A model generated the notes under the pieces. It saw only the letters and a program-made list of their open reading frames with translations, searched no databases and was not told the DNA's origin. Made by a program: the position numbers and the translations under genes. A stretch of DNA of 64,000 bases from Atriophallophorus winterbourni. Taxonomy: Eukaryota > Platyhelminthes > Trematoda > Plagiorchiida > Microphallidae. Positions 1 through 8,832 of this stretch are shown piece after piece; the first letter of the stretch is position 1; each line of letters begins with the position of its first letter. The DNA lies in contig JACCGJ010019683.1 of NCBI GenBank assembly GCA_013407085.1, positions 1-64,000 on the forward strand. Reading direction: 5' to 3'.

Positions 1-825
1 AAAAAGATCTCGGAATCTTGGTGTCTGGCACTTTGAAGAACAGCCTACAGTGCGAAGCCGTCTACAAGCGTGCGGGCAGCTTGCTAGGTTTACTGAAACG
101 CATTTTCGGACGTTTCCCACCACACTCACTCGTGAAATTACTAAACACTTACATACATCCTGTCGTTGACTACGCTGTACAAGCTTGGACGCCATGGATG
201 GAAAAAAATCTCGCTCCTCGAACGAATTTATCACAAGGCAACCGAAATGGTTACCGGTTTGAATAATTTACCCTTTGAGCAGCTACTGACCAGACTTGGA
301 CTGTGCACACTCGAGCGCAGACGTATCCCACACGACCTCACTCTGACATATCGAATCATCTACGCGAAATCCCACCCTCGCAAACACCCCTTCAAGTTTG
401 GTTCCGTTGTCCCCACACGCAGCCACCCCTTGACCCTTCAATCCCACACTCACGATTGAATGTTCGTCGTTGACTCTTCGCTGTTCGTGTATGCTTCTTG
501 TGGAATAGCTTGCCGATAGATAATGTTACCTCATCGAACGAGCACATCTTTAAACAAAGGCTACGAAACCTTATGTTGAGAACTACTGCGTTGGCCCCTA
601 CCTATTGATGTCTATAAAATTTTAACGCACGGAACTACCGTCCATCCAAAGATTCTTTTCCCTCAGTCTGTGTTGCCATGGAGGATTATTTTTGCTCCAC
701 CTATGAAGAACATGGACATGATCATACAAGTAACGATTTTTTTAAATAATTTTTTATACGTATATCCTATGGTATTGTACAGCAATTTGCTTATTTAACC
801 ATGAATCTTGAATCTTGAATCTTCT
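1..825 (+). mobile_element. CR1-like LINE (family B), 3' fragment
   Basis: This is the 3' end of a CR1-like non-LTR retrotransposon whose 5' part lies outside the window or is lost. Two frames cover the C-terminal region of the reverse transcriptase ORF (18-266 and 166-459); the frame changes near position 200-220. Readable blocks include YAVQAWTPWMEKN, RIYHKATEMV and VRVCFLWNSLP, which are typical of the post-RT C-terminus of trematode CR1-like elements. The coding part ends near 605 (TTALAPTY then stop). An AT-rich 3' UTR follows and ends in a short tandem GAATCTT tail (about 803-822), the usual CR1-type 3' terminus. It is the same family as the antisense copies inside the micro-exon duplications. 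Non-functional. Confidence 0.85.
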
Positions 826-1000
826 GATTTCATTGAATCTCATAAACAAACTTTCCGATAATTTTGTAACAACTTGTAGACTGCGTGCAATCACGAGAAT
901 GCTTAGTTAAGTAAAAAACCGCTCTCATATTTTGTCCTTTCAGAGAAGGAAAATGCGTTTGAATACATTTTCAGTCAAAACATTATTGTAATCACTGTCT
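826..1000. repeat. Segment duplicated at 9825-9992
   Basis: About 170 bp here match 9825-9992 in the same orientation, with shared stretches such as TCATATTTTGTCCTTT and TTTTCAGTCAAAA. The pair brackets exons 1 and 2 of the host gene. There is no coding signal. The match could be an old duplication of local DNA or two copies of an unrecognised interspersed repeat. Confidence 0.6.
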
Positions 1001-1145
1001 CTACATGATGACGGCAAGCAGCGATAAAACGGAATTTGCGTGCAAGTGATGGGGACGTAAGCAAAACTTTGCTTCCTTCATCCACAATAGCTATGCGTGC
1101 TCGACCAAGAATCAATTCATGATTCTGTGTTTGATCACCGAACAC
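978..1145 (+). repeat. Fragment of the 241-bp satellite
   Basis: This stretch is a diverged copy of the tandem repeat at 2965-3985. It shares the blocks around GTAATCACTGTCTCTAC and CCAAGAATCAATTCATGATT, and the TGTGTTTGATCA end of the unit. The LINE at 1150-2962 appears to have landed inside the satellite and separated this piece from the main array. No clear target-site duplication was seen. Confidence 0.6.
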
Positions 1146-1149
1146 CGTA

Positions 1150-2962
1150 ACCAGTCCTTTGACCTCCGTGATCTCGCCAGAAAACGTTTTACAGCAACTA
1201 ACTTTTAGCTCGGACAGTGTCCTCCGTACATTGTTAAAGCTTAACACGAAAAAGTCTCCTGGAGCTGATGAAATTACCCCGCTGATCCTCAGAAGCTGTG
1301 CCTATTCTTTGTGTACACCGCTTACCTACTTATTTAACCTCTCTATAACCCAAGGTTACTTTCCCTGTGAATGGAAGACTGGTATCATTACCCCCATCTA
1401 CAAAGGAGGGAACCGTTCTGAAGTATCCAATTATCGACCAGTAACACTACTACCGGTGATCTCTAAAGTGATGGAGCGCCTCGTTGCAAACAGCATCACA
1501 AATCACCTGGAAGATAATTGCTTGCTCGCAATCGAACAACATGGCTTCAGAAAAAGACACTCTTGCCTTTCAAACCTTCTCCTTGCCCTCGATGACTGGA
1601 CACAAGCTGTGGACAAAGGTTTCACCATACATGCTTGTTATCTGGATATGTCCAAAGCATTCGATCGTGTTAACCACAGTTTGTTACTACAAAAAATAGA
1701 GCAATGTGGCATCAAGGGCTCATTACTAGCCTGGTTGGAGGATTATCTCCGTGACCGTGTTATTCGAGTAAGGGTTGATGGTGCTTTGTCACGGCCCATT
1801 ACAGTAACAAGTGGAGTGCCGCAGGGATCGGTGCTTGGACCAATTCTTTTCTTGCTCTATGTAAACGATTTACCAAAACTTGTTCGGTGCAAAATCTTGC
1901 TATTTGCGGATGATATCAAGTTGTGGACACAAGTACGCACAACTGAGGATTGCAGACAGCTTCAGCTGGACCTCAATGTCTTACAGGAATGGTCGGTTAG
2001 AAATGAACTTCCTTTCAATGTGAGAAAATGCAAGGTATTGACAGTTGGAAAACCCTTCGAGTTCTCTTACACCCTTGGTTCCCATACTCTTGAAATAACT
2101 GACAAGGAGAAGGACTTGGGTGTGTGGGTGAGCAGCACGTTGAAACCGTCACACAACGTTAAGGCTGTCTACGAAAAGACGTCAAAAGTACTGCTTCTGC
2201 TGAAACGCGTGTTTGGGAGTTTCACGAAGCCGACTGTTCATCGAATAATTAATACCTACTTGAGGCCCACCATGGAGTATGCGGTTCAGGCTTGGTCACC
2301 CTGGTTAAAGAAAGACATCAATCTCTTGCAGCGAATCTATCATCGGACCACGAAGCTCGTGTGCGGCTTAAAGCACAAACAATACGAAGATCGTATTGCA
2401 AACCTCAACCTCTTCGACTCTCCTTACCGACGTCTTAGAGGTGATCTGATCCTAATGTTTAACATATTGCATACCCCCAGCCATCCCCTTAATACACTAT
2501 TCACACGACAACCACCAAGAACCAGCCGGAGTCATGAGTACACAGTACTAATTCCCGACTCGCGACTGAACTGTCGAAGATATTTTTATTCTGTACGTGT
2601 ATGTTTCACTTGGAACTCCCTACCCTCGAATGTTGCACATGCACCCAACTTGGATATATTCAAATCCAGCTTAGACAAATTCCTGTCGACCCATCCGAAC
2701 ATTGAGACTATGTATTCCACAACCTAATAACTTTGAACTCACACATCAAATCATCTCGACCCCATGGACATATATGTGCCATTCCACTGAGTGAAAACAG
2801 TTTCTATCATTTGGATTTTTACCTGATTCCCGAACTGTTCAGTAAGCAAACAAATCCCGTTTTTACTGAGATATGTTATTTGTAAATTTCCATAATTTTC
2901 TGTGGTTTTTGTAAAGCTATATGCTTTTTAGACCATTAAAATTGAATTGAATTGAATTGAAT
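1150..2962 (+). mobile_element. CR1-like LINE (family A), 5'-truncated
   Basis: This is a 5'-truncated non-LTR retrotransposon. It keeps the whole reverse transcriptase domain and C-terminus but lacks ORF1 and the endonuclease. It ends in an ATTGA tandem tail (2940-2962), a CR1-type 3' end. The 5' edge is approximate and lies just after a satellite fragment. A second, antisense 3' fragment of this family is at 53670-53845. 5' truncation is usual for target-primed reverse transcription. Confidence 0.85.
1159..2727 (+). CDS. LINE reverse transcriptase (5'-truncated ORF, intact RT core)
   Basis: This 522-codon ORF encodes the RT of a CR1-like LINE, which would copy LINE RNA into DNA at a chromosomal nick. 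Visible RT blocks in order are: NYRPVTLLPVISKVMERL (about residues 91-108); motif A YLDMSKAFDRV, with its catalytic Asp at residue 163; motif B SGVPQGSVLGPILFLLYVND; and motif C FADD with Asp 251 and 252. After these come the connection region (VRVCFTWNSLP) and the stop TAA. The polymerase residues are intact, unlike in every family B copy in this window. The native start is missing because the upstream endonuclease part is lost, so the first codon is only the first usable ATG. It cannot be an autonomous element. Expression is unknown. Confidence 0.85.
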   Translation: MTSVISPENVLQQLTFSSDSVLRTLLKLNTKKSPGADEITPLILRSCAYSLCTPLTYLFNLSITQGYFPCEWKTGIITPIYKGGNRSEVSNYRPVTLLPVISKVMERLVANSITNHLEDNCLLAIEQHGFRKRHSCLSNLLLALDDWTQAVDKGFTIHACYLDMSKAFDRVNHSLLLQKIEQCGIKGSLLAWLEDYLRDRVIRVRVDGALSRPITVTSGVPQGSVLGPILFLLYVNDLPKLVRCKILLFADDIKLWTQVRTTEDCRQLQLDLNVLQEWSVRNELPFNVRKCKVLTVGKPFEFSYTLGSHTLEITDKEKDLGVWVSSTLKPSHNVKAVYEKTSKVLLLLKRVFGSFTKPTVHRIINTYLRPTMEYAVQAWSPWLKKDINLLQRIYHRTTKLVCGLKHKQYEDRIANLNLFDSPYRRLRGDLILMFNILHTPSHPLNTLFTRQPPRTSRSHEYTVLIPDSRLNCRRYFYSVRVCFTWNSLPSNVAHAPNLDIFKSSLDKFLSTHPNIETMYSTT

Positions 2963-2964
2963 CC

Positions 2965-3985
2965 TGGTTCGTTGTTTAGTAACCTATGTAACAGTGGCTT
3001 TAAGTAAACATTTGTTTACCATTTATCCACTGTTTCAATTCTCACTCAAACTAATATTACTGTATCACCCAGAAGACAGCAAACAACCAGAAACCAGTGG
3101 AAGTGTGTAAGCGCGGGAGATGTGAGCAATACATTAATTTGGTCATCCTAAGTCGCCATGCGTGCTTTGAAAATATCATTTTGTGTATCTGTTTTTGAAC
3201 ATCGTGGTTCGTATTACGAACCCTATGCAACATTGACGTTCAAGTTTAACTTTCTTTACCAAATATCCGCTGATTCAAGGCTGGTTGAATCTAATATTAC
3301 TGTCTCCACCTGATTTCGCAAACAGACAGACAACAATAGTGGTGTTTAAGTGCGATGGGTGTGAGCAACACATTAGTTTGGTCATCCATTAGCGCCTTGA
3401 TTGATTGACCAACAAAAACTTTGAGATTCTGTGTTTGATCATCGTGGTTTGTTGTACATGTCCGATGTAACAGTGGCTTTCAAGTTTAAATTTGTTCACA
3501 ACTTATGCACTGTTTCAATGCTCACGAAATCTAATATTACTGTTTCCATCTAATGTCGGCAAACAGCCAGACATCGCTAGAGGTGTGTCATTGCGGTGGA
3601 TGCAAGCGACACATAACTTTGTTTATCCATAAGCACCTTGAGTGCTTGACCAAGAATCACTTTGTGATTATGTGTTTGAGCATAGTGGTTCGTTGTACGA
3701 ACCATATGTAACATTGACGTTCAATTATAACTCTTTTAACCAATTATCCACTGATTCAAAGCTCAGTGAAACTAATCTTACTGTCTCCAACCGGTGAAAG
3801 GAAACAGCCAGAAACCGGTTGTGATGAGAACGTGCTTGGGATGTGAGCAACACATTGCTTTGGACATCTATAAGCGCCTTGAGGGCCTGGCCAAGAATCA
3901 CTTTGTGATTCTGTGTTTGACCAACGTGGTTTGTTTTACGAACCCTATGTAACAGTAGCCTTCAAGTATCACATCCATTACAATT
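2965..3985 (+). repeat. 241-bp tandem satellite upstream of the host gene
   Basis: Four and a fraction diverged tandem units run through this stretch. Unit starts marked by TGGTT(C/T)GT lie near 2968, 3205, 3446, 3686 and 3927, giving a period of about 240-241 bp. Each unit repeats AACCCTATGTAAC-like, AATATTACTGT-like and CTGTGTTTGA-like blocks. The array stops about 115 bp before the ATG of exon 1. Fragments also occur at 978-1145 and about 53210-53460. No open frame persists across units. It may be a plain satellite or part of the upstream control region. Confidence 0.75.
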
Positions 3986-4061
3986 GGATGCTACATGTAG
4001 ATTTCTGAATTTGACTAACCAATCACACATTAACTTTAAATCAATCACGGATATCACAACG

Positions 4062-4070
4062 TATTTAAAT
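4062..4070 (+). promoter_or_regulatory. TATA-like box of the micro-exon gene
   Basis: TATTTAAAT lies 34-42 bp upstream of the exon 1 ATG, in non-repetitive DNA just after the satellite array. Its spacing would place transcription start a few bases before the ATG, so the 5' UTR would be very short. It is a match by eye to a core promoter element and is not proof of one. Confidence 0.35.
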
Positions 4071-4103
4071 CTGAAGTGATCTTCGCCAAACCAAAAACGA
4101 ACA

Positions 4104-4155
4104 ATGAAATTTATCTGCTGTCTACTAATACTGCTTCCATCGTTGAATCAGTGCA
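4104..4155 (+). CDS. Micro-exon host gene, exon 1 (signal peptide)
   Basis: The exon starts at ATG 4104 (context AACAATG) and encodes MKFICCLLILLPSLNQC, a short n-region, a Leu/Ile-rich hydrophobic core and a likely cleavage region. This looks like an ER signal peptide. It ends after one base of the next codon at a strong donor (A|GTAAGT at 4156), so it leaves in phase 1. Joined to exon 2 the frame continues without a stop. Alternatives: the ATG formed at the exon 1/2 junction is in the same frame, but starting there would lose the signal peptide. The product family is not recognised. Direct evidence is the ORF, the splice consensus and phase agreement with the downstream exons. Confidence 0.65.
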
Positions 4156-5303
4156 GTAAGTTTGAAACAATTCACTTGATGTTTTTTAAACCTACGCAAA
4201 ATTATACGTTAAGCATTTTTATATTCAAACCATTCTGACTCCCGATGGCACAGTTCGAATTTGTTGTTTTAATAAACTTCTCGTCACAATGGAGTATGGA
4301 AGAATAATCAAGAATCAAGATTTCATGGTGTTAAAAGCAATCGCTTGACATGTACCATTGGATGACGGCTATGAAAATATAGAGGGTGCTATCAAATTTC
4401 ATTGAGATGTTTGTGTTGGTTCATACGGGGATAATATACAGGGCCGATAGTGGGGTGCTTTTTGATGTAAGCATCCAGTTTGTTTTGAAAACACGGATCG
4501 CGGTAGTGAGCACAATACCATTAGCAAGTGAATTCCACATTAAACAAATACGCTAATATTACTTTCGTTTATACATTGTGTAAATTGATGGAACTATGGA
4601 CCAGATCAGATCCATTCTCAATCCCAATATTGACAAGGTTTTTGATTTCTCATATATCAAGCCTTAATAAAGTATGGCTGATCGAATAAGCGCATTTCGA
4701 CTCAAGTTTGTTACATGGTTTAAGGTTTGTAGATCGCATGCTTTCCCGGTAACTCACTCATGGTTTGTAAATCACACCGGGTTATCACAGTGATTAGGCC
4801 AATGCACGCATCATTCACAACCTCTTCACCGCTTTCGCAATGATTTGCGATTATCACTTAGAAATGGCTAGACTGTTTTCACTGAACCGTGAAACAGATG
4901 ATGAACGGTAAAAAATAAAACAAAGGTTTTTAATAGGAAACGAAAAGGTTAATTAAAACAGGTTTGATTAGACGTGACTCTAATGAGTCATTATGGTTAG
5001 TATCCTCAGAAAAACCACCTTACTACCGGCTTAACACTATTTCTACACCTCAATGTGATACTGGCAGATTGAGTTGAGGGATATGAATACAGTGGATGAA
5101 ACGAAGAAAGTGTTCAGACACTGGTACTACAAACGTTCACGAGAAAACATGTTTATGCAATAGCTCACACGATCAAACACAAAACATACGATAAACCCAA
5201 GTGTTTGATTAATATAACCGTTTTGTAAAATTCTTAGTTAACGTGCATTTATATATCAATGGATTATTCCGAGTTTTTGCCTGACAAACTTTGTTTTCTG
5301 TAG
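4156..5303 (+). other. Intron 1 of the micro-exon gene
   Basis: This 1.15-kb AT-rich stretch begins GTAAGT and ends TTTTCTGTAG. I see no repeat family member, RNA gene or convincing additional exon in it. Confidence 0.5.
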
Positions 5304-5404
5304 TGGTGAATATTTTGATGAAAAAGTCATTCACTCCGGAGGACCATGACGCTCTTGTGTGTGGGAACATGTACGAAAATCTGAAGACCGTGGCATGTGA
5401 GGCA
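5304..5404 (+). CDS. Micro-exon host gene, exon 2
   Basis: The exon has 101 nt, an acceptor TTTTCTGTAG before 5304 and a donor GCA|GTAAGT after 5404. Entered in phase 1 from exon 1 it is fully open and ends in phase 0. It encodes 34 residues, including MKKSFTPEDHDALVCGNMYE and LKTVACEA. Two Cys residues and its place just after the signal peptide suggest a disulfide-bonded extracellular domain. Base composition is clearly less AT-rich than the flanking introns. No known domain is recognised. Confidence 0.65.
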
Positions 5405-5454
5405 GTAAGTTTTGATGAATTTTGTGCACAAAAATGAAATAATCATGCTCATTT

Positions 5455-5650
5455 GCATGCATTTCCAACAAACACATATCCCACGACGGGTTTCCACTTA
5501 TCAGGCAGGCGCAGTTTGATAAGGTCCCGCAAGCGCTTTAAACAGTGAAAGAATGGAAAAACGTTGGGCATGTTGGTCACTGTTGGATAAGGTTGGTACG
5601 AATAACCTACTCAGGCACGTGTCCAAACACATGTAGATAGGGTTTATAAC
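5455..5650 (-). repeat. SINE-like repeat with decayed hammerhead segment
   Basis: This is a diverged copy of an about 190-bp interspersed repeat also seen inside the duplication units (for example 21540-21745) and at 62697-62830. It begins near TTTGCATGCATTT and ends in GGTTGGTACGAATAACCT. In the other copies the middle part, read on the minus strand, resembles a hammerhead core; here CTGATAAGTGGAAACCC is too decayed to be active. It lies in intron 2, just after exon 2. Confidence 0.5.
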
Positions 5651-6195
5651 AATGATAATAATAATAATACGATGAAAAATAACAATACGATAATGGTAAT
5701 AAAATGCTCAATTCGTTTTATTTGTAACAGTCATGAACTACAATTTTTCTGTGTTTATTGTAAATTGTCCATTGAAATTTATTGAAAATCTAATAAGTTT
5801 AAAATGGGTGGATTACATGTAATGATCAGCTGCTGGATTACAAAATGGTTTGAGAGATCTGTTTGGCGTATTTCCTAAATATGCCAGATGTTTTCTAGAA
5901 CGCAATGTTAAAAATATAATGCTCATTCAGCCCGATCATACTAAACAAACATTTTCACACAGATTTTGAATTGTCGATCGTATTCACCGAAAACAACGAT
6001 GCAAGCACGATTCAATTCCTGTTAATTCAGTTAAAACTCTAAAAATCTAAAGGTAAATTATCAAGAGGGATGAAATTAAAAGTACATTCATAAATACGTA
6101 CCGACTCCAAATACGAGAAACTAATTAATAACAAACGTCAAATAAAAGATTTGAATTTTTTGATCGTCTACTTATTTCAATTGAGGTGCCCAAAT

Positions 6196-6525
6196 TTAGA
6201 ACATTGATTGTGTTATTATGTTCTTGTTATCTTTATAATAAGACACGTTATGACCAAGCGGATACGACAGCGTCTTGAACGATACAAAAACTGGCTTAAC
6301 GACAGCCCAGTAAACTCGAAATTGAAGGATTAGTCCGAAACGCTTGATGAAGGTGATAATATCCGTGCTTGCTACGTTGCTATTTAGAAATTCAATCATG
6401 TACTTCTGTTCAAACTGTTGTATGCCGTTTAAATAACGGTAAATAACCATCCCACCAATAGACAAAGCTGGGTTCGTGTTTGCGGCGTCATAACAATAAA
6501 ATAAATGTTGAATATCGATTTCCAA
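6196..6525 (-). CDS. Orphan 109-codon ORF, unknown
   Basis: An ORF opposite to the host gene lies inside intron 2. It is richer in G+C than its surroundings and uses many NNC/NNG codons, which makes chance less likely. Readable segments include DIITFIKRFGLILQFRVYW and PLGHNVSYYKDNKN. It has no ATG at its start (TTG, with an internal ATG later) and no clear splice acceptor upstream. It resembles no family I can name. It may be an exon of a nested gene, a decayed retroelement piece or a chance frame. Confidence 0.25.
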   Translation of the reverse strand: MEIDIQHLFYCYDAANTNPALSIGGMVIYRYLNGIQQFEQKYMIEFLNSNVASTDIITFIKRFGLILQFRVYWAVVKPVFVSFKTLSYPLGHNVSYYKDNKNIITQSMF

Positions 6526-7555
6526 AAAATCATTTGATCAAATCTTTCGTCTTTCTGTTCAGAATGTAGGACATAAAAAAAATTCCTAGCTAGAATTTGT
6601 GACTGTTTACTAATAATATTAAAATATGGAAGCGCGTAGGGGCTTTGATGAGTCTTTGGCCCAGCAGCAGGACATGAGCAAGCTTTATTGTTTGCAAAGG
6701 CAGATTACGTACTTTTTAATTTCCAAAAGTGTAAAGTATCTCACTATCAGATCTATCAATTTCGAATACAATATTCCATATTCAATACTAAAAGGGCGTC
6801 ATTTTAGGTGTCTGTTAACGCCAGCCATGACAACTGTGTCCACAGTATTTATAATAAATATGTATAAAGTTTTCTTACACCAAATTTGGGAAAACTATTA
6901 GTGAAAGTGATCAATCCAGACGGATTAATCGACATTTCACGTTTTTGATTTAATGCTACACGAATTTCCAAATTATTAATGATCGCCAAATGTCAGACTG
7001 CAAGATCTTACACGCCTAGTGATATCACGTTGTCCTTCGAAGAACTTCCCATTAAAATCACCCTCTAAAGCAATCATAACATCCTGAGGAACTGACACGA
7101 ACAACAGAGCATGCATATGATCCAAGTGTACGAAGATGAATCATGACATGATAAATTATTGCAACTTTCACGCAGATCTAGAAGCGTATTTGTTTTGTAC
7201 CCTAGCAGGTTTAGATGCGTTATTCAGATAATAAATCGTAGTGTATTTATTTAATCCAATCAAGTAGCTTTTCAAAATACTAATGCATTGTTTTGTTCAT
7301 ACGTTTCAACATTTGAACTGAACTGGTAGAGAACCAGTAGAAGTCTCTTTTTGTCAAAAATCAATTTCGACACCTCATACATCTGATGATGTTTTTCATT
7401 TCACTACGGCTCTAAATACAGCAATTTGTTATCTTGGTTTACCGATCGATAGCACTTTCTGTAGGTTCATTGTTTGATTCAGATGAATCAGTGTTTGAGA
7501 AAAACATAAAGGTGCAAATAGTTCAAAAGCTCAATCTACTGGTATTGACACGATA

Positions 7556-7567
7556 GTATTAACACAT
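7556..7567. repeat. Target-site duplication, left (retrozyme)
   Basis: GTATTAACACAT here is repeated exactly at 8821-8832, directly flanking the tandem 257-bp array. A 12-bp direct repeat at both edges shows that the whole multimer entered as one unit. Confidence 0.85.
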
Positions 7568-7603
7568 CAGAGTAGAAGACCATTTCGAAACGCTAAAATC
7601 TCA

Positions 7604-7659
7604 CCGGAAGCACAGGACCGGTTTCGAGGTTTTTGCCTCTCATCAGCTATGCGTATCCG
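7604..7659 (-). ncRNA. Hammerhead ribozyme, type I (unit 1)
   Basis: Read on the minus strand: stem I strand GCATAG, core CTGATGA, stem II GAGG-CAAAAA-CCTC, core GAAA with palindromic stem III ACCGGT, cleavage after GTC, then stem I partner CTGTGC. The six stem I pairs hold (one is G-U). Outer CGGA/TCCG pairing beyond an internal loop extends stem I. The ACCGGT stem III is too short for a monomer and would work as a dimer. Confidence 0.8.
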
Positions 7660-7860
7660 CTGGACTCTTGGCGTTTCGAACTAGTATTTGTGTAGACGGA
7701 TGGCGTAATAAGAACTGAAGTTCTCGTCTACTCGCTACTTTATAAGTAGCTTAAGGGACTAAACTAAGCCCCAACTGATCCAACGGCGTATTGCCGCGAG
7801 GGTTATTACAACCCCAGGATAGATCAGAGTAGAATACCATTCCGAAACGCTAAAATCTCA

Positions 7861-7916
7861 CCGGAAGCACGGGACCGGTTTCGAGGTTTTTGTCTCTCAT
7901 CAGCTATGCGTATCCG
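7861..7916 (-). ncRNA. Hammerhead ribozyme, weakened copy (unit 2)
   Basis: It has the same layout as unit 1, but two changes weaken it: the stem II 5' strand reads GAGA instead of GAGG, and the stem I partner reads CCGTGC, giving one mismatch. The core CTGATGA, GAAA and GTC site remain. It is probably less active than the other units. Confidence 0.65.
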
Positions 7917-8117
7917 CTGGACTCTTCGCGTTTCGAACTAGTATTTGTGTAGACGGATGGCGTAATGTGAACTGGAGTTCTCGTCTACTCGCTACTTTAT
8001 AAGTAGCGGAAGGGACTAAACTAAGCCCCAACTGATCCAACGGCGTATTGCCGCGAGGGTTATTACAACCCCAGGATAGATCAGAGTAGAATACCATTCC
8101 GAAACGCTAAAATCTCA

Positions 8118-8173
8118 CCGGAAGCACAGGACCGGTTTCGAGGTTTTTGCCTCTCATCAGCTATGCGTATCCG
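8118..8173 (-). ncRNA. Hammerhead ribozyme, type I (unit 3)
   Basis: It is identical in all core and stem positions to unit 1: CTGATGA core, GAGG/CCTC stem II, GAAA, ACCGGT and GTC cleavage site. Predicted competent as a dimer. Confidence 0.8.
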
Positions 8174-8374
8174 CTGGACTCTTCGCGTTTCGAACTAGTA
8201 TTTGTGTAGACGGATGGCGTAATTTGAACTGAAGTTCTCGTCTACTCGCTACTTTATAAGTAGCTGAAGGGACTAAACTAAGCCCCAACTGATCCAACGG
8301 CGTATTGCCGCGAGGGTTATTACAACCCCAGGATAGATCAGAGTAGAATACCATTCCGAAACGCTAAAATCTCA

Positions 8375-8430
8375 CCGGAAGCACAGGACCGGTTTCGAGG
8401 TTTTTGCCTCTCATCAGCTATGCGTATCCG
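8375..8430 (-). ncRNA. Hammerhead ribozyme, type I (unit 4)
   Basis: It has the same core, stems and GTC cleavage site as units 1 and 3, exactly 257 bp further on. Cleavage here and in a neighbouring unit would release a 257-nt RNA. Confidence 0.8.
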
Positions 8431-8631
8431 CTGGACTCTTCGCGTTTCGAACTAGTATTTGTGTAGACGGATGGCGTAATGTGAACTGAAGTTCTCGTCT
8501 ACTCGCTACTTTATAAGTAGCTGAAGGGACTAAACTAAGCCCCAACTGATCCAACGGCGTATTGCCGCGAGGGTTATTACAACCCCAGGATAGATCAGAG
8601 TAGAATACCATTCCGAAACGCTAAAATCTCA

Positions 8632-8687
8632 CCGGAAGCACAGGACCGGTTTCGAGGTTTTTGCCTCTCATCAGCTATGCGTATCCG
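8632..8687 (-). ncRNA. Hammerhead ribozyme, type I (unit 5)
   Basis: This is the last complete hammerhead of the array, with core and stems as in units 1, 3 and 4. The unit it belongs to is cut short at 8820, where the right target-site duplication starts. Confidence 0.8.
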
Positions 8688-8820
8688 CTGGACTCTTCGC
8701 GTTTCGAACTAGTATTTGTGTAGACGGATGGCGTAATGTGAACTGAAGTTCTCGTCTACTCGCTACTTTATAAGTAGCTGAACGGACTAAACTAAGCCCC
8801 AACTGATCCAACGGCGTATT

Positions 8821-8832
8821 GTATTAACACAT
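8821..8832. repeat. Target-site duplication, right (retrozyme)
   Basis: GTATTAACACAT repeats the sequence at 7556-7567 exactly and marks the other edge of the retrozyme insertion. Confidence 0.85.

Larger units (their letters stand above)
7568..8820 (-). mobile_element. Hammerhead retrozyme, 257-bp tandem multimer
   Basis: This is a tandem array of 4.9 copies of a 257-bp unit (unit starts 7568, 7825, 8082, 8339 and 8596 in the + numbering), bounded by 12-bp target-site duplications. Each unit carries on the minus strand a type I hammerhead ribozyme with a GUC cleavage site. This matches the published architecture of small non-LTR retrozymes of animals: short tandem units, hammerheads with a short stem III, target-site duplications and no protein. 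In such elements the RNA self-cleaves to unit length and is thought to circularise and be retrotransposed by enzymes supplied in trans. The copies are highly similar, so the insertion is fairly recent. The 65-codon minus-strand frames in each copy are by-products of the repeat. It lies in intron 2 of the host gene, antisense to it. Confidence 0.85.

Noticed and set aside
6626..6901. 91-codon plus-strand frame in intron 2
   Set aside because: Only the first 30 codons look coding-like; the rest is AT-driven, and no splice sites or family match were seen.
7900..8611. Three repeated 65-codon minus-strand ORFs
   Set aside because: They are the same frame of the 257-bp retrozyme unit and overlap its ribozyme; such elements are non-coding.
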